From Brevibacterium sanguinis (lineage in GTDB: Bacteria; Actinomycetota; Actinomycetes; Actinomycetales; Brevibacteriaceae), in NCBI RefSeq assembly GCF_003315415.1, contig NZ_QNSB01000001.1, positions 434,001-498,000 on the forward strand: a stretch of DNA of 64,000 nucleotides. Reading direction: 5' to 3'. The translations under genes and the position numbers were made by a program. Positions within the stretch are counted from its first letter, which is position 1. Every line of letters begins with the position of its first letter. Positions 29,572 to 37,635 of this stretch are shown here, piece by piece. The notes under the pieces are model-generated. The model was not told the DNA's origin. It ran no database searches and saw nothing but the letters and a program-made list of their open reading frames with translations.

Positions 29572-29601
29572 GTGATACATGTGATCCGGATCACTCGTCA
29601 A
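29572..29601 (-). promoter_or_regulatory. Importer promoter with a palindromic operator in its spacer
   Basis: On the minus strand TTGACG (29596-29601), an 18-nt spacer and TATCAC (29572-29577). The perfect 14-bp palindrome GTGATCCGGATCAC (29581-29594) fills the spacer, an ideal place for a repressor. Confidence 0.6.
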
Positions 29602-29672
29602 CCGAAATGGGTAGAATCGTTATGCAATCGGCTGGCGTCGAGGCGGCGTCCCACGGCGGAAGGGCGAAGGGC

Positions 29673-30272
29673 ATGAGCAGGAAGCAGGCGGCACTCCGCC
29701 GCGAGGAGATCCTCGCGGCCACGGTCGAGGAGATCGAGGCGAGCGGTCTGCGGACCCTGCGGGTCGCCGATGTCGCCGCGCGGTTGGGGCTGAGCCCGAG
29801 CCTCGTCATCTACCACTTCGCGACGAAGGAGGCGCTCGTCGCGGAGGCGTTCGCGCACGCGGGGGAGAGCGACCTCTCGCGCGCCCGGCGGATCGCGGCG
29901 AGCTCCCGGCCGGCGCGGGAGAAGCTCGACGAGGTGATCGCCTGGTACATGCCCGCCGGATCGACGCGCAGCTGGAAGATCTGGATCGACGGGTGGTCGG
30001 CGGGGCTGTTCGACACCGAGCTGAGGTCGACCTTCGCCGCCCTCGACCGGGAGTGGAAGGCGATCCTCGCCAGCCTCATCGAGGCGGGGAGGGACGCCGG
30101 CGAGTTCGCCGCGGGCACGGATTCCGCGCAGGCGATCGCGACCCGGACGCTCGCCTATCTCGACGGACTGGCGATCCAGGCGACGTTCCACCCCGAGGAG
30201 GTCTCCCGCGCGCTCATGGGGGAGTGGGCGCAGTCCTTCCTCGAGCGCGAACTGCTGCCGAGCCGCACTTGA
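29673..30272 (+). CDS. TetR/AcrR-family transcriptional regulator of the catabolic island
   Basis: 199 residues from ATG 29673, with GGAAGG 9 nt upstream; an earlier in-frame ATG at 29607 would add 22 residues. The N-terminal helix-turn-helix (about 8-55) reads 'REEILAATVEEIEASGLRTLRVADVAARLGLSPSLVIYHFATKEALV', with the YHF recognition helix typical of TetR. The C-terminal ligand domain contains 'WKIWIDGWSAGLFD' and 'IATRTLAYLDGLAIQATFHP'. The gene is divergent from the importer and 76 nt upstream of the dehydrogenase operon, so it probably controls both. A TAGAAT at 29612-29617 could be its -10 box, which would exclude the longer start. Confidence 0.88.
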   Translation: MSRKQAALRREEILAATVEEIEASGLRTLRVADVAARLGLSPSLVIYHFATKEALVAEAFAHAGESDLSRARRIAASSRPAREKLDEVIAWYMPAGSTRSWKIWIDGWSAGLFDTELRSTFAALDREWKAILASLIEAGRDAGEFAAGTDSAQAIATRTLAYLDGLAIQATFHPEEVSRALMGEWAQSFLERELLPSRT

Positions 30273-30298
30273 CTCACGGTGCAGTTCGGCCTCAGACT
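30269..30298 (+). promoter_or_regulatory. Candidate promoter of the catabolic operon
   Basis: TTGACT (overlapping the TetR stop), an 18-nt spacer and CAGACT. The shared 20-bp element begins 18 nt downstream. Confidence 0.4.
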
Positions 30299-30315
30299 GG
30301 GTTTCAGACTTCTAC

Positions 30316-30335
30316 TGAACAGCGATTCAGTTAAC
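30316..30335. promoter_or_regulatory. 20-bp element shared with the importer leader (copy 2)
   Basis: TGAACAGCGATTCAGTTAAC. It overlaps a perfect interrupted palindrome ACTGAA-N6-TTCAGT (30314-30331) and ends 13 nt before the dehydrogenase ATG, just ahead of its GGAGG. Confidence 0.55.
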
Positions 30336-30348
30336 TTTCGGAGGCCCC

Positions 30349-31587
30349 ATGTTCATGGACATCACCTGGCAGGACCCGATCACCGGCGCCCGCGGCTTCG
30401 TCGTCATCGACACGCTGGTGCGCGGAACGGCATCGGGAGGACTGCGCATGCGCGCCGGCTGCACGCTCGAGGAGGTGCGGGGGCTGGCCCAGGGCATGAC
30501 CCGCAAGGAGGCGATCCACTATCGCCCCGGCCGCCGCTACATCCCTGTGGGCGGAGCCAAGGGCGGGATCGACTTCGATCCCCGCGCCGATGGCGCCGCC
30601 GAGGTGCTCGAGAGGTTCCTCGTCGCCGTCAACCCGATCATGCGCTCCTACTGGGCCCTCGGCGAGGACCTCGGAGTCCGCCAGGACACGATCGACGAGA
30701 TCCTCGCCCGCCGCGGCCTCGGCAGCGGACTGACCGCCGTGGAGAAGCTCGTCGACGACCCGGCCGGCATGGACGCCAGGTCCCAGCGGGCCTTCACCAC
30801 CGTCGTCGACGGGGTCGCCCAGGACGAGCTCGTCGGCGGACTCGGCGTGGCCACCTCGGTGTTCGCCGCCCTCGAGGCCGACGGCCGGGACCCGGCCGGA
30901 GCGACCGCGGCGATCCAGGGATTCGGTTCGATGGGTGGGGCCACCGCCCGCTTCCTCGCCGAGGCGGGGGTGCGGATCGTGGGCATCGCCGACGCCGACG
31001 GGTTCGTGTCGAACCCCGAGGGCCTCGACATCGAGGCGCTGTTGGCCACGCGCGACCCCTTCGGCGGGATCGATCGGTCCGCCCTGCGCCCCGAGGACCG
31101 GGTCGGGGACCGCGACGAGTGGCTCGACGCCGACGTCGACGTGCTCGTCCCGGCGGCCGTCAGCTACGCGATCACCCCGGCCGACTGCGGTCGGATCCGG
31201 GCCACCCACATCGTCGAGGCCGCGAACATGCCCGTGCTTCCCGAGGCCGAGGCCGCACTCGCCGCCCGCGGGGTCACCGTCATCCCCGACTTCCTCGCCA
31301 ATTCGGCGACGAACGCCTGGTGGTGGTGGGTGACCTTCGGCGACGTCGACGGGACCTGGGAGGACAGCCGGGCGGTCATCGAGGAGACGCTCGGGGGGCT
31401 CACGCGTGACGTCCTCGCCGAGGCGCGGGCGTCCCGGATCACCCCTAGGGCCGCTGCCCAGGCGACGGTCGACGCCAACCTCGATCGGCTCCGGCTGATC
31501 ACCGCCGACCCGACCGACGGCCCGGCTCCGGCCGCCGACAGCGCGGCCGGGACTCTCGACACCGTCGCCTCGGGTGCAAAGCGGTAG
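30349..31587 (+). CDS. Glu/Leu/Phe/Val-type amino acid dehydrogenase
   Basis: 412 residues. Predicted NAD(P)-linked oxidative deamination of an amino acid to its 2-oxo acid. The N-terminal catalytic domain has 'SGGLRM', 'MTRKEAIH' and 'PVGGAKGGIDFDP', with the catalytic Lys at about residue 71. The Rossmann domain has 'AAIQGFGSMGGATARFLAEAG' and 'EAANMPVLPEA'. Where most members carry N-A-G-G-V-x-x-S-Y-x-E-W, this one reads 'NSATNAWWWWVTFGD', a marked change next to the substrate pocket. A second ATG lies at 30355; 30349 has GGAGG 4 nt upstream. It is first of a tight four-gene operon. Confidence 0.87.
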   Translation: MFMDITWQDPITGARGFVVIDTLVRGTASGGLRMRAGCTLEEVRGLAQGMTRKEAIHYRPGRRYIPVGGAKGGIDFDPRADGAAEVLERFLVAVNPIMRSYWALGEDLGVRQDTIDEILARRGLGSGLTAVEKLVDDPAGMDARSQRAFTTVVDGVAQDELVGGLGVATSVFAALEADGRDPAGATAAIQGFGSMGGATARFLAEAGVRIVGIADADGFVSNPEGLDIEALLATRDPFGGIDRSALRPEDRVGDRDEWLDADVDVLVPAAVSYAITPADCGRIRATHIVEAANMPVLPEAEAALAARGVTVIPDFLANSATNAWWWWVTFGDVDGTWEDSRAVIEETLGGLTRDVLAEARASRITPRAAAQATVDANLDRLRLITADPTDGPAPAADSAAGTLDTVASGAKR

Positions 31588-31591
31588 CACG

Positions 31592-33781
31592 GTGGACCAG
31601 TTCTTCGACCCCGGCAGCGTCGCCGTCCTCGGAGCCTCCAACGACCCGGCGAAGTGGGGCTTCTGGCTCGCCGCCGGTGCGCTCAAGGGGGCAGCGCGGC
31701 GCGAGGTCTTCCTCATCAACTCCCGCGCCGCCTCGATCCAGGGCGAGCCCACGTACGCCGGCCTCGGGGATCTGCCCACGACCCCGGAGCTGCTCGTCAT
31801 CTCGATCCCCGGTCCGGCCGTCGCGGCCGTCGTCGACGAGGCGCTCGAGGCCGGGGTCCGCGCCTTCCTCATCATCAGCGCCCGGGTCCCGCATGCGGCC
31901 GACCTCGCCGCGCGCATCACCGCCGCCGGCGGCCGCCTCATCGGACCGTCGTCCCTGGGGCTCGTCGACTCGGGCACCGACCTGCTGCTCGCCTGGGGGC
32001 ACTTCACGCCGGGGTCCCTGGCCGTCGTCACCCAGAGCGGGCAGCTGGGCACGGAGATCGCCACCCTCTCGGCGCGCAGCGGACTGGGGATCTCCCGGTT
32101 CGCCTCGATCGGCGGGCAGTCCGACGTGCGCGCCTCGGAGATCCTCGAGACCCTCGTCGACGACCCGGACACCTCCCAGGTCGTCCTCTACCTCGAGTCC
32201 TTCACCGGCGGTCCCGCCCTGGTCTCGGCGATGCAGAGGCTGCGCGCCGCGGGCAAGCCGACGATGATCCTCACGACCGGGATGTCGAGCGCGGGCCAGC
32301 GGCTCGCGAAGTCCCACACCGGGGCGCTCACCTCGGCGATCGACACGGTCGACGCCGCCTGCCGCGCGGCCGGGGCCCTGCGCCTGTCGACCCCGAGCGA
32401 AGTCGTCGAACTCGCCGGGTTCTTCGCCACCTCATGGCTGCCGCGGGGGCGGAGGATCGCGATCGTCTCCGACTCCGGGGGGCAGGGAGCCATCGCCGCG
32501 GACATGGCCGACCGCCACGGGCTTGACGTCGAGGTCCTCGAGGAGGCCACCCGCGCGCGGGTCGAGCACCATCTGCCCGAGGCCGGGCACATCGACAACC
32601 CGATCGACCTCGACGGGGCGGGGGAGTCCGACCTCGGGGTCTACGCCCGCGTCGTGCGGGAGCTGCTCGCCGATGACGCGATCGACGCCGTCGTGCTCAG
32701 CGGCTACTTCGGCTGCTACGGCGAGGACGTCCCCGGGCTCACCGAGGCCGAACTCGCCGAGGTCGACGAACTCGGCCGCCTCGTCGCCGAGGCGCGCAAG
32801 CCCCTCGTCGTCCACTCGATGAGCGCGGACTCGCGCGCGGTGGCCGCGCTGTGGGAGCACTCGATCCCCAGCTACCCCTCGATCGACGCCTCGATGCGGG
32901 TGCTCTCGCGGTCCGGGTTCTACGCCGCGCACTCCGGGCGCATCACCACCAGCCCCGACGAGACGGGACCGATCACCCCGTGGGGCACGGGCTACGCCGC
33001 GGCCCGCGAGACGATCATGGCCGCCGGGGTCCCCGTGCCCCGCGCCGTCACCGTCACCCGCAGCGAGGACCTCGCCGAGGTGCTCGACTCCTCGGATCTG
33101 ACCCCGCCGTTCGTGCTCAAGGCGGGATGGCCGGCGCACAAGACCGAGGTCGGCGGCATCGCCCTGTCCCTGCCCGACCGCGGTGCGCTGGAAGCCGCGC
33201 ACGCGGACATGGTCGCCCGCCTCGGCGAGGGGGAGTACATCGTCGAGGAGATGGACCGGCGCGACCACGTCGTCGAGATCCTCGTCGGCGGCCGGCGGGA
33301 CGAGAACTTCGGCCCCATCGTCATGGTCGGCGCGGGCGGGACGGAGACCGAGCTCTACGGCGACACCTGGCTCGAGCTCGCCCCGGTCTCGCAGGCCGAG
33401 GCCCTCGAGATGCTCGCGCGGCTCAAGTGCTTCTCTCTGCTGACGGGATGGCGCGGGAGGCCGGCGGCCGATGTCGAGGCGCTCGCCGACGTCGTCGTCG
33501 CCGTGTCCCGGCTCATCGCCGCCGGCAACGACATCGACGAGATCGAGATCAACCCGGTCCGCGTCTCCCCGGCCGGGGCGATCGCCGTCGACGCCCTCGT
33601 CATCACGGGGGACAGGGTCGGGGACGCAGAGGGAGACGGCGCCGAGGGCGATCGCACCGGCGACGGCGCTGCCACCGGCGGCACTGGCGACACCGACGAC
33701 ACTGCCAAGGCAGTCAGCAGCGACAACGACGACACCCCCGGCGACGGAATCGCCGGGGACACCGAGGACGACGAGGAGTGA
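31592..33781 (+). CDS. ADP-forming acyl-CoA synthetase (acetate-CoA ligase family, fused alpha-beta)
   Basis: 729 residues. Predicted to couple a carboxylic acid to CoA with ATP to ADP and phosphate through a phospho-His. The order is: CoA-binding Rossmann domain (1-130, 'DPGSVAVLGASNDP'), ligase-CoA domains (140-440), the phospho-His loop 'AKSHTGALTS' with His near residue 242, and an ATP-grasp half (from about 460: 'FVLKAGWPAHKTEVGGIALSL', 'IEINPVRV'). The last about 57 residues are a D/G/T/A-rich tail with no counterpart in the family core. GTG at 31592 is 4 nt after the dehydrogenase stop; GTG 31574 would overlap it. Confidence 0.88.
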   Translation: MDQFFDPGSVAVLGASNDPAKWGFWLAAGALKGAARREVFLINSRAASIQGEPTYAGLGDLPTTPELLVISIPGPAVAAVVDEALEAGVRAFLIISARVPHAADLAARITAAGGRLIGPSSLGLVDSGTDLLLAWGHFTPGSLAVVTQSGQLGTEIATLSARSGLGISRFASIGGQSDVRASEILETLVDDPDTSQVVLYLESFTGGPALVSAMQRLRAAGKPTMILTTGMSSAGQRLAKSHTGALTSAIDTVDAACRAAGALRLSTPSEVVELAGFFATSWLPRGRRIAIVSDSGGQGAIAADMADRHGLDVEVLEEATRARVEHHLPEAGHIDNPIDLDGAGESDLGVYARVVRELLADDAIDAVVLSGYFGCYGEDVPGLTEAELAEVDELGRLVAEARKPLVVHSMSADSRAVAALWEHSIPSYPSIDASMRVLSRSGFYAAHSGRITTSPDETGPITPWGTGYAAARETIMAAGVPVPRAVTVTRSEDLAEVLDSSDLTPPFVLKAGWPAHKTEVGGIALSLPDRGALEAAHADMVARLGEGEYIVEEMDRRDHVVEILVGGRRDENFGPIVMVGAGGTETELYGDTWLELAPVSQAEALEMLARLKCFSLLTGWRGRPAADVEALADVVVAVSRLIAAGNDIDEIEINPVRVSPAGAIAVDALVITGDRVGDAEGDGAEGDRTGDGAATGGTGDTDDTAKAVSSDNDDTPGDGIAGDTEDDEE

Positions 33782-33783
33782 AC

Positions 33784-35424
33784 GTGGAACAGAAGGAACT
33801 CACCGGGGGTGCGCACCTGGCGCGCGCCCTGCAGGCCGAAGGGATCACGCGCGTGTTCGGGATCCCGGGCACCCACAACCTCGAGATCTTCGCGCAGCTG
33901 ACCGCGCACGGGATCGAGATCGTCTCGCCGCGCCATGAACAGGGCGCCGGCTACATGGCCGACGGCGCCGCCCGCGTCACCGGCGAGGTGCAGGTCGTCG
34001 TCACGACGACGGGCCCCGCCGTCTTCAACGCCCTCACCGCCCTGCTCCAGTCGTACACCGATTCGGTCCCGGTCCTGCTCGTCAGCCCCGGCATGCCCCT
34101 GCGCCACCCCGGTCGCGGCAACGGACTGCTCCACGAGGTCCGCAACCAGGCCGCCGCGATCGAAGCCGTGCTCGGCGACAGCCACCGGGTGACGACTCCC
34201 GGCGAGGTCGCGCTCGCCGTCGGGCAGGCGCTGTCGACGATGCGCTCGGGCCGGACCCGGCCCGCCCACATCGAGATCCCGCTCGACCTCATCGAGGCGA
34301 CCGGACCCGGCACCCTCCATCCCGCGCTGACCCGGCCCGCGCCCGTGCCGGATGCGAACGCGATCAGCTCCGCCGCCGAGGCGCTCGCCCCCGCCCGTCG
34401 TCCGCTGCTCGTCGTCGGCGCCGGCGCCCACGGCTGCGGCGAGGCCATCGAGGAGCTGTCCTCCGTGCTCGGCGCCGGGATCATCGTGTCGTCGAACGCC
34501 AAGGGCGTCATCGACGAGAGCCACCCGAACAGCCTCGGCGCGATCGGATTCCTGCCCGAGCTTCCCGACCTCCTCGCCGCGGCCGACGCGATCGTCGCCG
34601 TCGCCACCGAGCTCGCCCCCAGCGACTTCTGGCCCGAACCTCTCGTCCTGCCCGAGACTATCGTGCGCATCGACATCGATGAGGTCCAGATGCTCACGAA
34701 CGCCCACGTCAGCCACCCGATCCTCGCGAACGCGGCCGATGCGACCGCGGCCCTGGCCGACCGGCTGCGCGCCGTCCTCGACGAGTCCGACGAGCGTCCG
34801 TCCCCCGACTGGGTGCGCGGATGGCAGGAGACGATCGGGGCGGCCACGGCGCGCGAGGGCGGACCCTGGGCCGAGCTGAGCGCAGCGCTGAACACGTTCA
34901 CCGCCCGTGACGAGTCGCCGGTCGTCATCGCCGCGGACTCGACGATGTGCTGCTACTACGGCGTCCAGACCGGGTGGGCCGCGCGCCGAGGCGACCGCTT
35001 CCTCTACCCGGCCGGCGCGGGCACGCTCGGCTTCGGACTGCCCGCCGGCATCGGCGCGAAGCTCGCCGCACCGAGGTCCCGGGTCATCGCGATCGAGGGC
35101 GACGGAGGGTCGATGTTCACGATCCCCGAACTCGCCGCCGCCGTCCAGGCGCAGGTCCCGCTGACGCTGATCATCGTCGACAACGGCGGCTACGGCGAGA
35201 TCCGCAACGAGATGGCCGACCGCGGCGACACTCCCTCGGGGGTGGCGCTGACCGGACCGGACTTCCCGGCCCTCGCCCGGGCCATGGGCGCCCGCGGTCT
35301 CCACGTCGAGGGAGCCGAGGAACTCGTCGACGCCCTCATCGACGCCGAGGCGCACGCCGGTCCCACCCTCATCCACATCACCGAGGACTCCCGCGCGGCG
35401 ACCGACATGCTCGCCGCTGTCTGA
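33784..35424 (+). CDS. Thiamine-diphosphate-dependent 2-oxo-acid decarboxylase-like enzyme
   Basis: 546 residues of the acetolactate synthase/decarboxylase superfamily. The ThDP-activating Glu is E52 in 'SPRHEQGAGYMADGAAR'. The ThDP-Mg motif runs from GDGGS (about 439) to N467 in 'IIVDNGGYGEI'. The central domain lacks an obvious FAD signature. The N-terminal pattern 'GITRVFGIPGTHNLEIF' resembles 5-guanidino-2-oxopentanoate decarboxylase (AruI) and benzoylformate decarboxylase relatives. In context it could decarboxylate the 2-oxo acid made by the dehydrogenase. GTG at 33784 is chosen for GAGGAG 5 nt upstream; GTG 33778 overlaps that site. Confidence 0.85.
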   Translation: MEQKELTGGAHLARALQAEGITRVFGIPGTHNLEIFAQLTAHGIEIVSPRHEQGAGYMADGAARVTGEVQVVVTTTGPAVFNALTALLQSYTDSVPVLLVSPGMPLRHPGRGNGLLHEVRNQAAAIEAVLGDSHRVTTPGEVALAVGQALSTMRSGRTRPAHIEIPLDLIEATGPGTLHPALTRPAPVPDANAISSAAEALAPARRPLLVVGAGAHGCGEAIEELSSVLGAGIIVSSNAKGVIDESHPNSLGAIGFLPELPDLLAAADAIVAVATELAPSDFWPEPLVLPETIVRIDIDEVQMLTNAHVSHPILANAADATAALADRLRAVLDESDERPSPDWVRGWQETIGAATAREGGPWAELSAALNTFTARDESPVVIAADSTMCCYYGVQTGWAARRGDRFLYPAGAGTLGFGLPAGIGAKLAAPRSRVIAIEGDGGSMFTIPELAAAVQAQVPLTLIIVDNGGYGEIRNEMADRGDTPSGVALTGPDFPALARAMGARGLHVEGAEELVDALIDAEAHAGPTLIHITEDSRAATDMLAAV

Positions 35425-35479
35425 GGCCCCACCCACGACCACCCCGTTCACCGCTGAGCGACGAGAAGAAGGAACACTC

Positions 35480-36646
35480 ATGAGCTACACACCGTGGCCC
35501 CTGTCCGACGAACAGGACGCCATCCTCGACCTGTGCCGCACGTTCGCCGCCGAGAAGATCCGCCCCGCCGGTCGCCTCGTCGACGAGGCGGACACCGAAT
35601 CACCGGTCGACCTCTTCGCCGCGGCGGCGAAGGTGGGGATCACGGACTTCATGATCCCCGAGGAGTACGGCGGAGGCGGATTCACCGACGTCTTCACCCA
35701 GTGCCTCGTCCAGGAGCAGCTGTGCCACGGCGATCCCGGGATCGGGAACTTCCTGTGCTCGAACGGCTTCTTCGCCGATCCGATCCTCGCCCTGGGCAGC
35801 GCCGAGCAGAAGGAGCAGTGGCTGCGGCCGCTGACCGGGACCACGCCGAGGTTCACCGCGCTCGCCACGACGGAGCCGGGATCGGGATCGGACTCGGCAT
35901 CGATCATCACCCGCGCCGAGAAGGTCGAGGGCGGATACCGGCTGAACGGGCAGAAGGCGTGGATCTCCAACGCCGGGCTCGCCGACTTCTACGTCGTCTT
36001 CGCGAAGACCGACACCTCGCAGCGCTCGCGCGGGGTCAGCGCCTTCCTGCTCGAGAAGGGCACGGAGGGGATGGAGTTCGGGGCGCCGATGAAGAAGATG
36101 GGCCAGCGCGCGATCGTCTGCCGCGAGGTCTTCTTCACCGACGCCTTCGTCCCCGAGGCGAACCGCCTCGGCGGGGAGGGCGAGGGCTTCTACGGGCTGA
36201 TGCGGACCTTCGACATCTCCCGCGTCGTCCTCGGCGCCGCGGCCCTCGGGACCGCGCGGGCCGCCTACGAGTACGCCCGCGACTACGCGCGGGAGAGGAC
36301 CCAGTTCGGGAAGACGATCATCGAACACCAGGCCGTCGCCTTCCGGCTCGCGGACATGTCCGCCCGCATCGACGCGGCGTGGCTGCAGGTGCTCAACACG
36401 GCCCGGATGATCGACGCCGGGGACGCGGTGCCCCGGGAGCGGGTGACCGCCTCGGCGGCCATGGCGAAGCTGAACGCCTCCGAGACGGCGATGTTCTGCA
36501 CGTGGGCGGCCGTGCAGACCCTCGGCGGGTGGGGCTACTCGCGGGAGCACCCGGTCGAGCAGTGGATGCGCGACGCCAAGCTCGAGGAGATCGAGGAGGG
36601 CACCTCGGACATCATGCGCCTGCTCATCTCCCGCAACCTGCCCTGA
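35480..36646 (+). CDS. Acyl-CoA dehydrogenase family protein
   Basis: 388 residues. FAD enzyme that inserts an alpha,beta double bond into an acyl-CoA, with ETF as acceptor. Segments are 'ALATTEPGSGSDSASI', 'KAWISNAGLADFYVVFAKT', 'ERTQFGKTIIEHQAV', 'QTLGGWGYSREHPVEQWMRDAKL' and the terminal 'EIEEGTSDIMRLLISR'. The catalytic Glu is the E before GTS at about residue 373. ATG at 35480 has AAGGA 8 nt upstream. It closes the island operon, 55 nt after the decarboxylase gene. Its likely substrate is the CoA ester made by the preceding ligase. Confidence 0.92.
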   Translation: MSYTPWPLSDEQDAILDLCRTFAAEKIRPAGRLVDEADTESPVDLFAAAAKVGITDFMIPEEYGGGGFTDVFTQCLVQEQLCHGDPGIGNFLCSNGFFADPILALGSAEQKEQWLRPLTGTTPRFTALATTEPGSGSDSASIITRAEKVEGGYRLNGQKAWISNAGLADFYVVFAKTDTSQRSRGVSAFLLEKGTEGMEFGAPMKKMGQRAIVCREVFFTDAFVPEANRLGGEGEGFYGLMRTFDISRVVLGAAALGTARAAYEYARDYARERTQFGKTIIEHQAVAFRLADMSARIDAAWLQVLNTARMIDAGDAVPRERVTASAAMAKLNASETAMFCTWAAVQTLGGWGYSREHPVEQWMRDAKLEEIEEGTSDIMRLLISRNLP

Positions 36647-36650
36647 GCAG

Positions 36651-36675
36651 GCGCTGCCGAGCGAATCGGCGGCGC
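36651..36675 (+). terminator. Terminator of the catabolic operon
   Basis: GCGCTGCCGA and TCGGCGGCGC pair (one G-U) around GCGAA, 5 nt after the acyl-CoA dehydrogenase stop. Confidence 0.65.
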
Positions 36676-36765
36676 TCCCGACGACTCATGTGACCAGGGC
36701 AGATGCCGGCGTCTCGTGATCTGCGTCATCCGCCGTCATCTGGAATACCCCGGCCCGGGACCGTG

Positions 36766-36794
36766 TTGTCCGGGATGAGGCCCTGTTATAGGGT
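36766..36794 (+). promoter_or_regulatory. Promoter of the superoxide dismutase gene
   Basis: TTGTCC, a 17-nt spacer and TAGGGT; the ATG is 52 nt further downstream. Confidence 0.55.
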
Positions 36795-36846
36795 CGAAAC
36801 GAAGCCACCGCAACGGTGGGGATCGAATCACTTCAGGAGGAATCCC

Positions 36847-37473
36847 ATGGCTGAGCAGTACACTTTGCCGGAACTGCCCTACGACTACTCCGCGCTCGAG
36901 CCGCACATCTCGGCTCGCATCATGGAGCTGCACCACGACAAGCACCACGCCACCTACGTCAAGGGTGCCAACACCGCGATCGAGCAGCTCGCGGAGGCTC
37001 GTGAGAGCGGGAACCTGGCCGTCGTGCCGAAGCTGACGCGCGACCTCGCGTTCAACCTCGGCGGACACGTCAACCACTCGATCTTCTGGAACAACATGTC
37101 CCCGGACGGTGGGGACAAGCCCGTCGGCGAGCTTGCCGCCGCGATCGACGACCAGTTCGGCTCGTTCGACAAGTTCCGCGAGCACTTCACCACCGCCGCG
37201 ACGACGATCCAGGGCTCCGGCTGGGCCGTCCTCGTCTACGACCAGCTCGGCGGCAACCTGTTCATCGAACAGCTCAAGGACCAGCAGTCGGACATCCAGC
37301 TCGGCGGCACCCCGATCCTCCAGCTCGACATGTGGGAGCACGCTTTCTACCTCGACTACCAGAACGTCAAGCCCGACTACGTCAAGGCCTGGTGGAACAT
37401 CGTCAACTGGGCCGACGCCGGCGCCCGCTTCGACCGCGCGGTCTCCCAGACCAAGGGACTCCTGCTCGGCTGA
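36847..37473 (+). CDS. Superoxide dismutase, Mn/Fe family
   Basis: 208 residues. It converts superoxide to peroxide and oxygen. The metal ligands are in '[13 protein letters not shown]' (His), '[15 protein letters not shown]' (His) and '[13 protein letters not shown]' (Asp and His). The QGSGW segment is also present. The GGH-x-N-H form and no signal peptide fit a cytosolic Mn or cambialistic enzyme; the metal cannot be fixed from sequence alone. ATG at 36847 is preceded by AGGAGGAAT. It is monocistronic, between its own promoter and a strong terminator. Confidence 0.96.
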   Translation: MAEQYTLPELPYDYSALEPHISARIMELHHDKHHATYVKGANTAIEQLAEARESGNLAVVPKLTRDLAFNLGGHVNHSIFWNNMSPDGGDKPVGELAAAIDDQFGSFDKFREHFTTAATTIQGSGWAVLVYDQLGGNLFIEQLKDQQSDIQLGGTPILQLDMWEHAFYLDYQNVKPDYVKAWWNIVNWADAGARFDRAVSQTKGLLLG

Positions 37474-37510
37474 TCCAGCCCGACCGAGCACCCCGGCTCA
37501 CGCAGCCCGA

Positions 37511-37550
37511 CGGCGGCCCGGATACCTCACCCGAGGTATCCGGGCCGCCG
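37511..37550. terminator. Strong terminator after the SOD gene
   Basis: A perfect 18-bp stem (CGGCGGCCCGGATACCTC and complement) with an ACCC loop, the best hairpin in the window. Confidence 0.85.
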
Positions 37551-37635
37551 TTGCGTGCGCCCGGGGTGCGGGCGACGAGAGCACGGACCGAGGGTCGGTA
37601 GACTGGCCCGGCGACCAATCGAGCAAGGAGAGCAC

